Below are positions 1-5,084 of a stretch of 5,084 nt of DNA, piece after piece. How positions within the stretch are numbered: position 1 is the first letter of the stretch; every line of letters begins with the position of its first letter. The stretch covers positions 1-5,084 of the forward strand of contig QHBL01000200.1 in the NCBI GenBank assembly GCA_003244125.1, given 5' to 3'. A program made the translations under genes and the position numbers. Source of the stretch: Chthoniobacterales bacterium (GTDB lineage: Bacteria; Verrucomicrobiota; Verrucomicrobiae; Chthoniobacterales; UBA10450). Under the pieces are notes generated by a model, which was not told where the DNA came from, ran no database searches, and was given only the letters and a program-made list of their open reading frames with translations.

Positions 1-379
1 CGACGTCGGAGACATAAGCGGTGCCGGTGGTGATGCTGGCGGCGGTGATCCCGGAAATGACGCGGCCGAGAAAAAGCCAGCCGAGGGTCGGCGCCAGCGC
101 CATCACGATGTAATCGAGGCCGAGACCGAGATTCGAAAGCAGAATGACTGGCCGCCGGCCGAAGCGATCCGACAACACACCGAGCAGCGGGGAAAAGAAA
201 AACTGCATCAGCGCGAAGACGGTGCCGAAGACGCCGTTCCAATCGGCCGCGTTCTTCATTTCGCCGCCGAGGAAATCGAGGATCAACTTCGGCAGCACCG
301 GCACGATGAGCCCGACCGAAAGCATGTCGAGCGTAACGGTAACGAGGACGAAAATGACGGCGGCATTGCGCTTTTTCAC
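1..379 (-). CDS. TetA-like MFS drug/H+ antiporter, N-terminal part (truncated by window edge)
   Basis: An inner-membrane major facilitator transporter of the TCR/Tet type; such proteins typically export drugs in exchange for protons. The 126 residues present cover about the first four membrane helices. Residues 67-77 read GVLSDRFGRRP, the MFS motif A loop between helices 2 and 3. D18 in helix 1, D71 and R75 in motif A, D89 in the LDY of helix 3 and R106 in helix 4 fall where TetA has its conserved charged residues. The start is GTG at 379: a TAG stop lies four codons upstream (391-389) and no other canonical start precedes helix 1. No clear Shine-Dalgarno site is visible. It begins 41 bases after the stop of the DUF1353 lipoprotein gene and may be co-transcribed with it. 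The family is clear, but the substrate cannot be inferred, and tetracycline resistance should not be assumed. The C-terminal two thirds lie outside the window. Confidence 0.9.
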   Translation of the reverse strand, partial: MKKRNAAVIFVLVTVTLDMLSVGLIVPVLPKLILDFLGGEMKNAADWNGVFGTVFALMQFFFSPLLGVLSDRFGRRPVILLSNLGLGLDYIVMALAPTLGWLFLGRVISGITAASITTGTAYVSDV

Positions 380-420
380 CGCGCGTATCTAGCGCGGAAT
401 GCACCTGCGGCAAAGCGCGG

Positions 421-1035
421 CTAGCGCCGTTCCGTATCCGCACGCTGCTCGATTTGCGCGAGCGACGGGTCGGCGTTCTGGATCCAGCTCTTCGTTTCGT
501 TCAGCTCGGCTTCATCCACCGGAATGGCGCGACGCACCGTCTCTTCGCTGCGGGCGACCGCGCCGGCGAACGCGCGCGGCTCCTTCCAATGCCGGCCAAA
601 TCGTCGCAGCGCGAAATACATCGTCTTGGCCTCGACCCCGCTTACGCCGCTGCAACGCATCGCGTCATAAAACATCCGGTCGCACTGCGGCCACGGTCGC
701 GTGTGCTGATCGTAGGCGACATCGTGCAGCACCGAAGCGTTCCGGTATTTGCCCTCGAACGGTCCGCCCATGAACGACCAGAGCGACCGCGGAATGGACG
801 CGCCATCGACCTGCGAACCCGCGGGCGCCATCCACACGACGCCGTCCGGATCGACATACCGCAGCTCGCTCAGCAGCGTCATCGTTCGCCCATCGTTTTC
901 CCAGCGCGCTTCGACGTGGCCGGTGTAGTAACCCCACGGCCGGTCCCCGCGCGCAGCGGCTGCGTTCCACGGCGACGCGCTCCTTCCGCCGCAGGCCGTG
1001 AGCGCGCAAAGAAAACACAAGCTGATGATCTTCAT
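421..1035 (-). CDS. DUF1353-domain lipoprotein
   Basis: A predicted lipoprotein of 204 residues, of unknown function. The N-terminus is a short hydrophobic signal peptide ending in the lipobox LTAC, with C15 as the lipidated cysteine, so the mature protein should be anchored to a membrane facing the periplasm. Residues about 55-147 match the DUF1353 pattern: a strand-rich start (LRYVDPDGVVW), then PAGSQVDGASIPRSLW at 71-86, the LHDVAYD segment at 103-109 and a helical MYFALRRFG end at 139-147. DUF1353 is often found in phage and prophage genomes, but no other phage gene is visible here. Two further cysteines, C118 and C128, could form a disulfide in the periplasm. The tail from about 165 is charged and probably helical. 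ATG at 1035 is chosen because the signal peptide starts there; only a weak purine stretch precedes it. The TetA-like gene follows in the same direction. Confidence 0.85.
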   Translation of the reverse strand: MKIISLCFLCALTACGGRSASPWNAAAARGDRPWGYYTGHVEARWENDGRTMTLLSELRYVDPDGVVWMAPAGSQVDGASIPRSLWSFMGGPFEGKYRNASVLHDVAYDQHTRPWPQCDRMFYDAMRCSGVSGVEAKTMYFALRRFGRHWKEPRAFAGAVARSEETVRRAIPVDEAELNETKSWIQNADPSLAQIEQRADTERR

Positions 1036-1161
1036 CCCGCGCTCAACCTACCGCATGCCGCCAGCAGGCAAACGGCGGATGGCAGAGAACAATGGCCGCA
1101 TCCAGCTGATCCCGTGCGAAAAGCCGCGGGAATGCGTGGTTTCCTGAGAGGGGCCGTATAG

Positions 1162-1278
1162 GCCGACAGCTTCATTCTCTCCACCGCGCGAGCATTCCGC
1201 GCCACGATCTGGACACAGGATGCCGATTTCAAAGACCTGCCCAATGTAAAATATCGCGCGGCCAAACCGGCACGCTAA
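1162..1278 (+). pseudogene. C-terminal remnant of a PIN-domain (VapC-type) toxin
   Basis: A plus-strand frame of 38 codons ending in TAA (1276-1278) reads ADSFILSTARAFRATIW, TQDADFKDLPNVKY, then a short basic tail. This is the pattern of the last third of VapC-type PIN nucleases: an ADS/ADA helix start holding one active-site aspartate (second codon), then a TxDxDF strand-loop with further acidic residues (codons 20 and 22), then a GLPGV-like end. The rest of the domain is missing. A TAG (1159-1161) lies directly before the first recognisable residue, there is no start codon inside, and I see no PIN-like sequence in any upstream plus-strand frame. The preceding DNA is the intergenic gap and then the intact DUF1353 gene on the other strand. 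No antitoxin is present. It ends two bases from the stop of pspA, tail to tail. I infer a decayed toxin-antitoxin locus that lost its 5' part. Confidence 0.68.
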
Positions 1279-1280
1279 TC

Positions 1281-1970
1281 TTATTCGGTCTGGTTACCGG
1301 GGTTGGTCGAGCGATACGGCAGCACGCGCGTTTCCAGCGCGATGTCTTCCTCCGCCGCAAAATCCACCAACGCCTGCTCAGCCAGTGCGCGGTGCTCATC
1401 TTCCCCTAGCGCCGCGCCCGTATCTGGAATGGAATCGCGCGCTACGCGGGTGCGGCCCGCCGCGAGCTGGCGTTCTTCGTCCACCATTTTCGCCAGCCGC
1501 TCCAGCGTGTCGGCGCTGCCGCCGAGCTTCGCCGTCATGCCCGCGGCCATCTCGGTCATCTCAGCGGTGGCGCGCCGCACTTTCAGGTCGTCGATGTTCT
1601 GCTTCAACGTCTCGAGCTTCTCCTGCGCGCCACGAATCGCCACTTCACGCGCGCGCAGCAATTCCTTGTACGTCGTTTCCGCCTGCTCAAGCTGCTTGCG
1701 ATTCTCCGCCAACTGCCCCTTCACCGTCTGGAATTGCAGAGCTGATTCCGCCGCCGCTCGCCGGTTGCCGGAGCGGATTTGCGCGGTCGTGTTCGCGCGC
1801 AATTGCTGTTCTTCCTTCTCCAGGCTCCGCACCTGCGCCATCAGCCGCTCGCACAAGGCAGCATGCGACGCGAGCCCTTCATTGTAATTCGCGATCTGTT
1901 TGCGCAGATGTTCCTTCTCCACCTCGAGCAACGCCGCCGGATTGCGCCGCTCCAGATTGCTCACCGACAT
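1281..1970 (-). CDS. pspA: PspA/IM30 (Vipp1) family membrane-stress protein, apparently lacking its N-terminal helix
   Basis: A coiled-coil protein of the PspA/IM30 family, whose members polymerise on the inner membrane and help preserve it under stress. Residues about 8-145 are nearly continuous charged helix; NPAALLEVEKEHLRKQI, ALCERLMAQVRSLEKEE and KLETLKQNIDDLKVRRATAE correspond to the family's long helical hairpin. The last 85 residues are acidic and less regular (EDEHRALAEQALVDF). The start shown is ATG at 1970 (229 residues); TTG at 1979 would add three residues. Both begin too late, because family members carry an amphipathic helix before the NPxxLLE segment. A fitting helix is encoded just upstream at 2011-1973 in another frame, so the ancestral gene was probably about 243 residues. 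It is the last gene of the NfeD-flotillin-PspA cluster. Family assignment is strong; whether the gene is intact is uncertain. Confidence 0.88.
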   Translation of the reverse strand: MSVSNLERRNPAALLEVEKEHLRKQIANYNEGLASHAALCERLMAQVRSLEKEEQQLRANTTAQIRSGNRRAAAESALQFQTVKGQLAENRKQLEQAETTYKELLRAREVAIRGAQEKLETLKQNIDDLKVRRATAEMTEMAAGMTAKLGGSADTLERLAKMVDEERQLAAGRTRVARDSIPDTGAALGEDEHRALAEQALVDFAAEEDIALETRVLPYRSTNPGNQTE

Positions 1971-2011
1971 GCGAGCCAACCGCGAAATAAGTGAGCGATT
2001 CGGCGCATCAT
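1961..2011 (-). other. Out-of-frame short ORF encoding the missing PspA amphipathic helix
   Basis: A 16-codon minus-strand ORF from ATG at 2011 (a second ATG is at 2008) to TGA at 1963-1961 reads MMRRIAHLFRGWLACR. Its first 13 residues, with alternating basic and hydrophobic positions and an LFRGWL ending, look like the N-terminal membrane-binding helix of PspA/IM30 proteins. It lies 38 bases after the flotillin stop, with a purine-rich AAAGGG directly before the first ATG. The main pspA frame is offset from it by one base. Adding a single base after the GGWL-equivalent codons (near 1972) would join it to MSVSNLERRNP with normal family spacing, giving one continuous protein. It is therefore most likely the true 5' end of pspA separated by a frameshift. 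The alternative is a real overlapping leader peptide, whose TGA lies just past the internal ATG and could allow reinitiation. Confidence 0.6.
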
Positions 2012-2049
2012 CCCTTTGTTCTAATCGCAGAGCGCCACCGCCGGAACAT

Positions 2050-3348
2050 TTATCTGCGCGCGGTGCCGTTCGGGTTGGCGTCCGTCTCGGCGGCGGGCGC
2101 GTCGATTAACCCGCTGCGTGAGACGAGCTGCGCTGCGAGCACGGTTTGGATCACGCTCGTCACGTTGTGCAATGTCGCGCCGGCCGCGCCTTCGCCGCCA
2201 TTATCGCCGGCGACCGTGACCAGCCGTGATTGCGCCAACGCCTGCGCGATTGACGGCGCGATCTCCGGCAGCATCTCGATTTGGCGGTAACGGAAATAGC
2301 TTTCGCCCCCTTCACGGATCGCCTCGTTCACTTTGCGAATACTTTCCGCGTTTGCTTCGGCCACTGTTGTAATCTGGATCGCGTTCGCCTGCGCGCCGGC
2401 CTGCGCCGCGATGCGCACCTTTTCCGCGTCGGCTTGCGCTTGCGCGATCTCGGTCGCCCGCAACTCCGACTCGCGTTGTCCCGCGAGCGCGTCCTGCTTC
2501 TTCGCTTCGGCTTCGGCGATGAGCGCAGCGTTTGACGCCCGCGTCTGCTCCAGCTCCCGTTGTTTGTCGGAAATCACGCGATCGGCTTCGAGCTGCGCTT
2601 CCTTCGCGCGACGCGCTTGCTGCGCCGACACGATGTCGGCGTTCGCCTGCGCTTCCGCCGCCGATTGCCTCCGGCGCGCTTCCGCCACTTCCGACTGCAC
2701 GACTTTGATGTTGAGCGAATTAAAGATGAGCCCGAGGTCTGTCAGCTCGCGCGAGCAGGCTTTGCGGATGATGATCGCGAGCGGATCATCGTCATCTTCC
2801 GCCGCCTGGATCGCCTGGGTCGGGGCAGGCACGAGCGCCGTTTCTGTATTCGGCTCTTCGCTCGGCCCGCCGCGGTGACTTTTGGCGGAGAACAATTGAT
2901 CGTGCGTGAGCAGATTGATCGCGCGCCGGCCCGAGCTGGAGAGCAAATCAATGAGGATGTTGATCTGCTCGTCGTTCGGTTTGGAGAAAAACCGGTTTGC
3001 CGCCGTTTTGATGAGCACGTCGGTGTCGCCGACGGAAACGATCGCGCTCGCCAGTACGCGCACTTTGATCGGTCGCGGCACGCCATTTTCGTCGAGGTCA
3101 GCGGTTTGGTCGGTGATGTCGAGATCGACGTTGATCGCTTTGCTTGAAAGCGTGGTGCCGGTGGTGAGCAGCGGGATTTCGTACGATTTGCCCGGGCCGC
3201 GATAAATGCGCGTGGTGCCGCCCCACCAGCTGACCATGCGAATGGTGCCGGCTTCCACGCTGCGCAGAAACAACGTCACGATCGCCGGCACGATGAATAC
3301 CAGGACACCGACGATCATGAGGATAACGAGGATGGGAGAGATGGACAT
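2050..3348 (-). CDS. Flotillin-like SPFH/Band 7 membrane scaffold protein
   Basis: A 432-residue flotillin-family protein of the FloT/YqiK type. Such proteins form large oligomers in the inner membrane and organise membrane domains. Residues about 5-29 are one membrane helix. Residues 31-220 form the SPFH domain, from VEAGTIRMVSWWGGTTRIYR through the IKVRVLASAIVSVGD strand to the ELTDLGLIFNSLNIKVVQ end. Residues 221-345 are a long Ala/Glu/Gln-rich coiled coil with repeated EA and QA pairs, typical of flotillin oligomerisation. The remainder holds the YFRYRQIEMLPEIAPSIAQAL segment and a low-complexity tail. A Pro- and Asp-rich stretch at 154-188, ending in EDDDD, interrupts the SPFH domain and looks like a lineage-specific insert. 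ATG at 3348 sits 9 bases after the NfeD-like stop and directly before the membrane helix, though no Shine-Dalgarno site is visible. The coupling to an NfeD-like gene upstream and pspA downstream supports a membrane-integrity role. Confidence 0.92.
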   Translation of the reverse strand: MSISPILVILMIVGVLVFIVPAIVTLFLRSVEAGTIRMVSWWGGTTRIYRGPGKSYEIPLLTTGTTLSSKAINVDLDITDQTADLDENGVPRPIKVRVLASAIVSVGDTDVLIKTAANRFFSKPNDEQINILIDLLSSSGRRAINLLTHDQLFSAKSHRGGPSEEPNTETALVPAPTQAIQAAEDDDDPLAIIIRKACSRELTDLGLIFNSLNIKVVQSEVAEARRRQSAAEAQANADIVSAQQARRAKEAQLEADRVISDKQRELEQTRASNAALIAEAEAKKQDALAGQRESELRATEIAQAQADAEKVRIAAQAGAQANAIQITTVAEANAESIRKVNEAIREGGESYFRYRQIEMLPEIAPSIAQALAQSRLVTVAGDNGGEGAAGATLHNVTSVIQTVLAAQLVSRSGLIDAPAAETDANPNGTARR

Positions 3349-3357
3349 GGGAGTGTT

Positions 3358-3792
3358 CTATGGGGTTGTTGCGAACATCGAGCTGACGGGCAGACGCGTC
3401 ACGGTGCAGCGGTTGCGGCGCGTATCGACCGCGATGATGGACAGCCGCTCGCCCGCGCGGATGGCCGCGCCGCGCTCGCGCTCGGAGACACGCGCGAGCA
3501 GTTGCACGAGCTGACCATCGAGATTTACCGCCACCAAGCTGTGTCCTTGGCGGTCGAAATTGGTGACCGCTTCGGCTTCTTCGAGCACCGCGTGGTCGAG
3601 AGTGCGCGCGGGATTGGAAGCGAAACCGAAGAGCACGCGCCAGATCGGCTGCACCATGTAACGTTCAAAAACAAAAGCCGCCAGGAGCGCGATGACGATG
3701 ACAGCAGCGGTCGGCAAAAGATGCTCGAGAAAAAACCCGGCCGCGCCGAAGGCAAACAACAGACTGAAGAGCACGCGCGGCGAAAGCCACAT
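3358..3792 (-). CDS. NfeD/YqiJ-like membrane protein with OB-fold domain (from first ATG; true N-terminus probably further upstream)
   Basis: A small membrane protein that is the usual partner of flotillins. NfeD-like proteins have membrane helices followed by a soluble OB-fold domain and are encoded next to SPFH genes. From ATG at 3792 the protein is 144 residues. One or two closely spaced membrane segments span about 5-42 (VLFSLLFAFGAAGFF, then AAVIVIALLAAFVF). A linker follows, and the OB-fold-like strands cover about 70-139, from EAEAVTNFDRQGHSLVAVNL to the AGERLSIIAVD and CTVTRL strands. The flotillin gene follows after 9 bases, indicating an operon. The ATG is the first canonical start in this frame, but it falls after the first expected membrane helix and a His-rich loop that are encoded upstream in frame (see 3793-3984). 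The family is inferred from architecture and the flotillin neighbour; the distinction between the NfeD and YqiJ (DUF1449) subfamilies is open. Confidence 0.78.
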   Translation of the reverse strand: MWLSPRVLFSLLFAFGAAGFFLEHLLPTAAVIVIALLAAFVFERYMVQPIWRVLFGFASNPARTLDHAVLEEAEAVTNFDRQGHSLVAVNLDGQLVQLLARVSERERGAAIRAGERLSIIAVDTRRNRCTVTRLPVSSMFATTP

Positions 3793-3984
3793 CCACTGTT
3801 TCCCGCTGCGATGCTGGAGCTTCCCGCTCGCGTGCGAGGCGTGCGCGGAATGCGCGCCATGCGCAGGACCGTGGCCGTGCAGATGACCGTGTTGGCCGAA
3901 CCCGTGGAAGTGCCCGAGAAAAGGTATTGCTGTCAGCCCCGCGAAACCGAGGCAAAGACAGAACAGGTAGATACCGATTTTCGA
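3793..3984 (-). other. In-frame 5' extension of the NfeD-like gene: membrane helix plus His-rich loop, without a canonical start
   Basis: The frame of the NfeD-like gene stays open for 64 codons upstream of its first ATG, back to a TGA at 3987-3985. It encodes a hydrophobic helix (IGIYLFCLCLGFAGL, then TAIPFLG) followed by a loop with ten histidines in 27 residues (HFHGFGQHGHLHGHG, then HGAHSAHASH). A first helix and a His/Gly-rich loop before the second hydrophobic block is a layout I associate with YqiJ-type flotillin partners, so this is probably coding. No ATG, GTG or TTG occurs in the extension. The only candidates are near-cognate codons: ATC at 3978, ATC at 3972 or CTG at 3966, which would give roughly 202-206 residues in total. 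None has a good ribosome binding site. Possible causes are a mutated or misread start codon, non-canonical initiation, or loss of function. Confidence 0.6.
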
Positions 3985-4021
3985 TCAGCGGCCGGCCGAA
4001 ACCTCACCGCTGCCTTGTTAA

Positions 4022-4049
4022 AGTATCTGATTAAAACGGTCGAGTTCAA
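4022..4049 (-). promoter_or_regulatory. Possible sigma70-like promoter for the NfeD-flotillin-PspA cluster
   Basis: On the minus strand TTGAAC (4049-4044) and GATACT (4027-4022) are separated by 16 bases, each matching four of six consensus positions. They lie in an AT-richer stretch between the end of the methyltransferase gene and the NfeD-like gene. Transcription would start near 4015, about 40 bases before the NfeD-like coding extension. This is a weak match by eye and shows only that a promoter is plausible here. Confidence 0.3.
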
Positions 4050-4074
4050 GACAATCCGGCGCCCGCGCCAACGG

Positions 4075-4857
4075 CTACTTTTGCAAAATGGAAACGTCAA
4101 AACCGCGAAGCAGCGACTCGACGTGGGCGAGGTTGCAGGCATGGAATTTACTTGCCGGCTTGTTCATGGTCTTGCGGATGTCGATGGCGAATTGACGCGA
4201 GAGCAGGTCGAGCAATCGCCATTCGTCCACACCGTGCACTTCGCCCACGATCCACTTGCAGCGCGCGAGTTGCTCCTGAGTCATCGAGCTGAGAAAACCG
4301 TACTCCGCTCCTTCGATGTCGATCTTGATCAAATCAAAAGATGGAGTGCCCGCGACTCGCGTTAGCTCGGTAAAGTCGTAGACAAGAATCTCGCCTCTAT
4401 CATCGTGGGCCACGCTGGCGTTGGCGAAATTGCGTGCGCTTTTCCGCACCACGCTGCCGCGAGACGGCCCCGCGCCCAGAGCACAATGCAGCACCGTCAC
4501 GTTCGGCAGCTCAGCCGTATTTAGCTTTAGAAGCTCGAGGTTATCCGGCGAGGGCTCGCAGCAGATGATTTTCGCCCGCGGAAACTGCTCGGAAAAAAAA
4601 AGCGCCGCCAAACCAATGTTCGCCCCGGCGTCGAGGATGCAGCTTGGATCAATGGCGCGAGGCAGGTTGTATTCGCATCGTTTGCCCAAGAGCAGCAGCC
4701 GCTCGATCTGCGCGCCGTCGGAAGTATCGCTTCGATAGGTGATGCGATGGCCCTTCCAGCGCAAGACTTGTCGCGCTCCCTGACTGCCACGTCCAAACGC
4801 GAAGGTGGCATCGCGGGAACGCACGAGCCGTTTCAGTAACCTGATTGCGCCGATCAC
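4075..4857 (-). CDS. FkbM-family SAM-dependent methyltransferase
   Basis: A 260-residue class I methyltransferase of the FkbM family, whose members usually O-methylate sugars, polysaccharides or secondary metabolites. The SAM-binding glycine loop is ILDAGANIGLAALFF at 74-88 (D76, G78, N80, G82). The acidic residue after the second strand is E101 in IICCEPSPDN. The family signature FDLIKIDIEGAE is at 174-185, followed by KWIVGEVHG at 201-209. Length and domain order are normal for FkbM proteins and there is no membrane segment, so it should be cytosolic. The start is GTG at 4857, the first canonical start after an in-frame TAG at 4878-4876; a GGAG lies too close to it to act as a normal ribosome site. 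It follows the ResB-like gene by 18 bases and may be co-transcribed. The substrate cannot be inferred because no glycan-synthesis genes are visible. A run of nine T on the coding strand (4601-4593) lies just after the SAM loop. Confidence 0.92.
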   Translation of the reverse strand: MIGAIRLLKRLVRSRDATFAFGRGSQGARQVLRWKGHRITYRSDTSDGAQIERLLLLGKRCEYNLPRAIDPSCILDAGANIGLAALFFSEQFPRAKIICCEPSPDNLELLKLNTAELPNVTVLHCALGAGPSRGSVVRKSARNFANASVAHDDRGEILVYDFTELTRVAGTPSFDLIKIDIEGAEYGFLSSMTQEQLARCKWIVGEVHGVDEWRLLDLLSRQFAIDIRKTMNKPASKFHACNLAHVESLLRGFDVSILQK

Positions 4858-4875
4858 TCCGAGACGGGGAGAACG

Positions 4876-5084
4876 CTACGCAGCCATCACTTCGGCCGGT
4901 CTTGCTTCCCGTCGTGTTGTTTTTCCCTGGCCAGCGGGACGGCGAAACCTTTTTACATAAAACATCAGGAATACGCCGGTGACGATGAGGAGCGAGCCGA
5001 TCCATTTCAGCGACCAGCCGGGGTCGCGCAAAATCTGGATGGTGCTTTCCGAGAGATTCTGCGGGTTCCAGGAAGCTTGCGACA
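4876..5084 (-). CDS. C-terminal tail of a ResB-like cytochrome c biogenesis membrane protein (partial)
   Basis: The last 68 codons of a gene that begins beyond the right end of the window, ending in TAG at 4878-4876. The visible part contains a WNPQNLSESTIQIL segment, then DPGWSLKWIGSLLIVTGVF and LMFYVKRFRRP, which is a single membrane helix of about 20 residues preceded by a DPGW motif and followed by a basic cytoplasmic-type tail rich in Arg and Lys. A DPG motif leading into a final helix that ends in MFY is the pattern seen at the C-terminus of ResB-type proteins, which help deliver reduced apocytochrome or heme in system II cytochrome c maturation. The assignment rests on this short tail only. 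Another large membrane protein with a similar end cannot be excluded. The FkbM-family gene starts 18 bases downstream. Confidence 0.55.
   Translation of the reverse strand, partial: SQASWNPQNLSESTIQILRDPGWSLKWIGSLLIVTGVFLMFYVKRFRRPAGQGKTTRREARPAEVMAA

Noticed and set aside
391..420. Direct repeat AGCGCGG (391-397 and 414-420) between the lipoprotein and transporter genes
   Set aside because: Seven bases twice in GC-rich DNA is expected by chance; it is not inverted and has no T-run, so it is not a terminator or attachment site on this evidence.
1079..1147. 22-residue plus-strand ORF starting MAENNGRIQL, considered as an antitoxin or lost PIN N-terminus
   Set aside because: It is too short, is in a different frame from the PIN remnant, and has no AbrB-like, RHH-like or PIN-like pattern.
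454..1161. Long plus-strand ORF of 235 codons
   Set aside because: It is the antisense of the DUF1353 lipoprotein gene, has Arg/Pro/Ala-rich composition and shows no recognisable domain. High GC makes such mirror ORFs common.
1032..1265. Minus-strand ORF of 77 codons in the gap before the lipoprotein gene
   Set aside because: It overlaps the lipoprotein start by 4 bases, which could suggest coupling, but the peptide has no recognisable feature and lies antisense to the PIN remnant, which explains its openness.
1261..1285. Possible terminator between pspA and the PIN remnant
   Set aside because: Only a three-pair GCC/GGC stem is visible and no T-run follows on either strand.
2281..3147. Overlapping plus-strand ORFs opposite the flotillin gene
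   Set aside because: These mirror the Ala/Glu-rich coiled coil and SPFH codons; the flotillin frame explains the whole stretch.
3502..4365. Plus-strand ORF of 287 codons spanning two genes
   Set aside because: It runs antisense across the NfeD-like gene and the end of the FkbM gene, with no domain, membrane segment or ribosome site; both minus-strand genes are clearly recognisable.

Overview
The window is GC-rich bacterial DNA. Every convincing gene lies on the minus strand, so transcription runs from the right end of the window to the left. The one exception is a short plus-strand gene remnant. The style of the PspA, flotillin and NfeD-like proteins and of the ResB-like tail suggests a Verrucomicrobiota member, perhaps a soil lineage. 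This is inference from resemblance, because no rRNA or marker gene is present. Start sites are mostly weak: two genes use GTG, and none has a strong Shine-Dalgarno sequence at normal spacing.

Layout in the direction of transcription. (1) 5084-4876 is the C-terminal tail of a membrane protein resembling the end of ResB-type cytochrome c biogenesis proteins. (2) 4857-4075 is an FkbM-family SAM-dependent methyltransferase, starting 18 bases after the previous stop. (3) 4074-3985 is a short intergenic stretch with a possible sigma70-like promoter. (4) 3984-1281 is the core of the window, a three-gene envelope module: an NfeD/YqiJ-like membrane protein with an OB-fold domain, a flotillin (SPFH/Band 7 protein), and a PspA/IM30-family protein. 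(5) 1280-1036 is a gene-poor gap holding a plus-strand C-terminal remnant of a PIN-domain (VapC-type) toxin. (6) 1035-421 is a lipoprotein with a DUF1353 domain. (7) 379-1 is the N-terminal part of a TetA-like MFS transporter that runs off the window.

NfeD-like proteins and flotillins are established operon partners and form ordered membrane assemblies. PspA/IM30 proteins bind stressed membranes through an N-terminal amphipathic helix. The cluster therefore looks like a membrane-organisation and envelope-stress unit.

The most striking observation is that two of the three module genes have abnormal 5' ends. For pspA, the amphipathic helix is plainly encoded just upstream but in another reading frame, as if one base were missing. 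For the NfeD-like gene, a membrane helix and a histidine-rich loop are encoded in frame upstream of the first ATG, with no ATG, GTG or TTG to start them. Sequencing or assembly error, gene decay, or unusual initiation could each explain this. I see no clearly new defence or mobile system.
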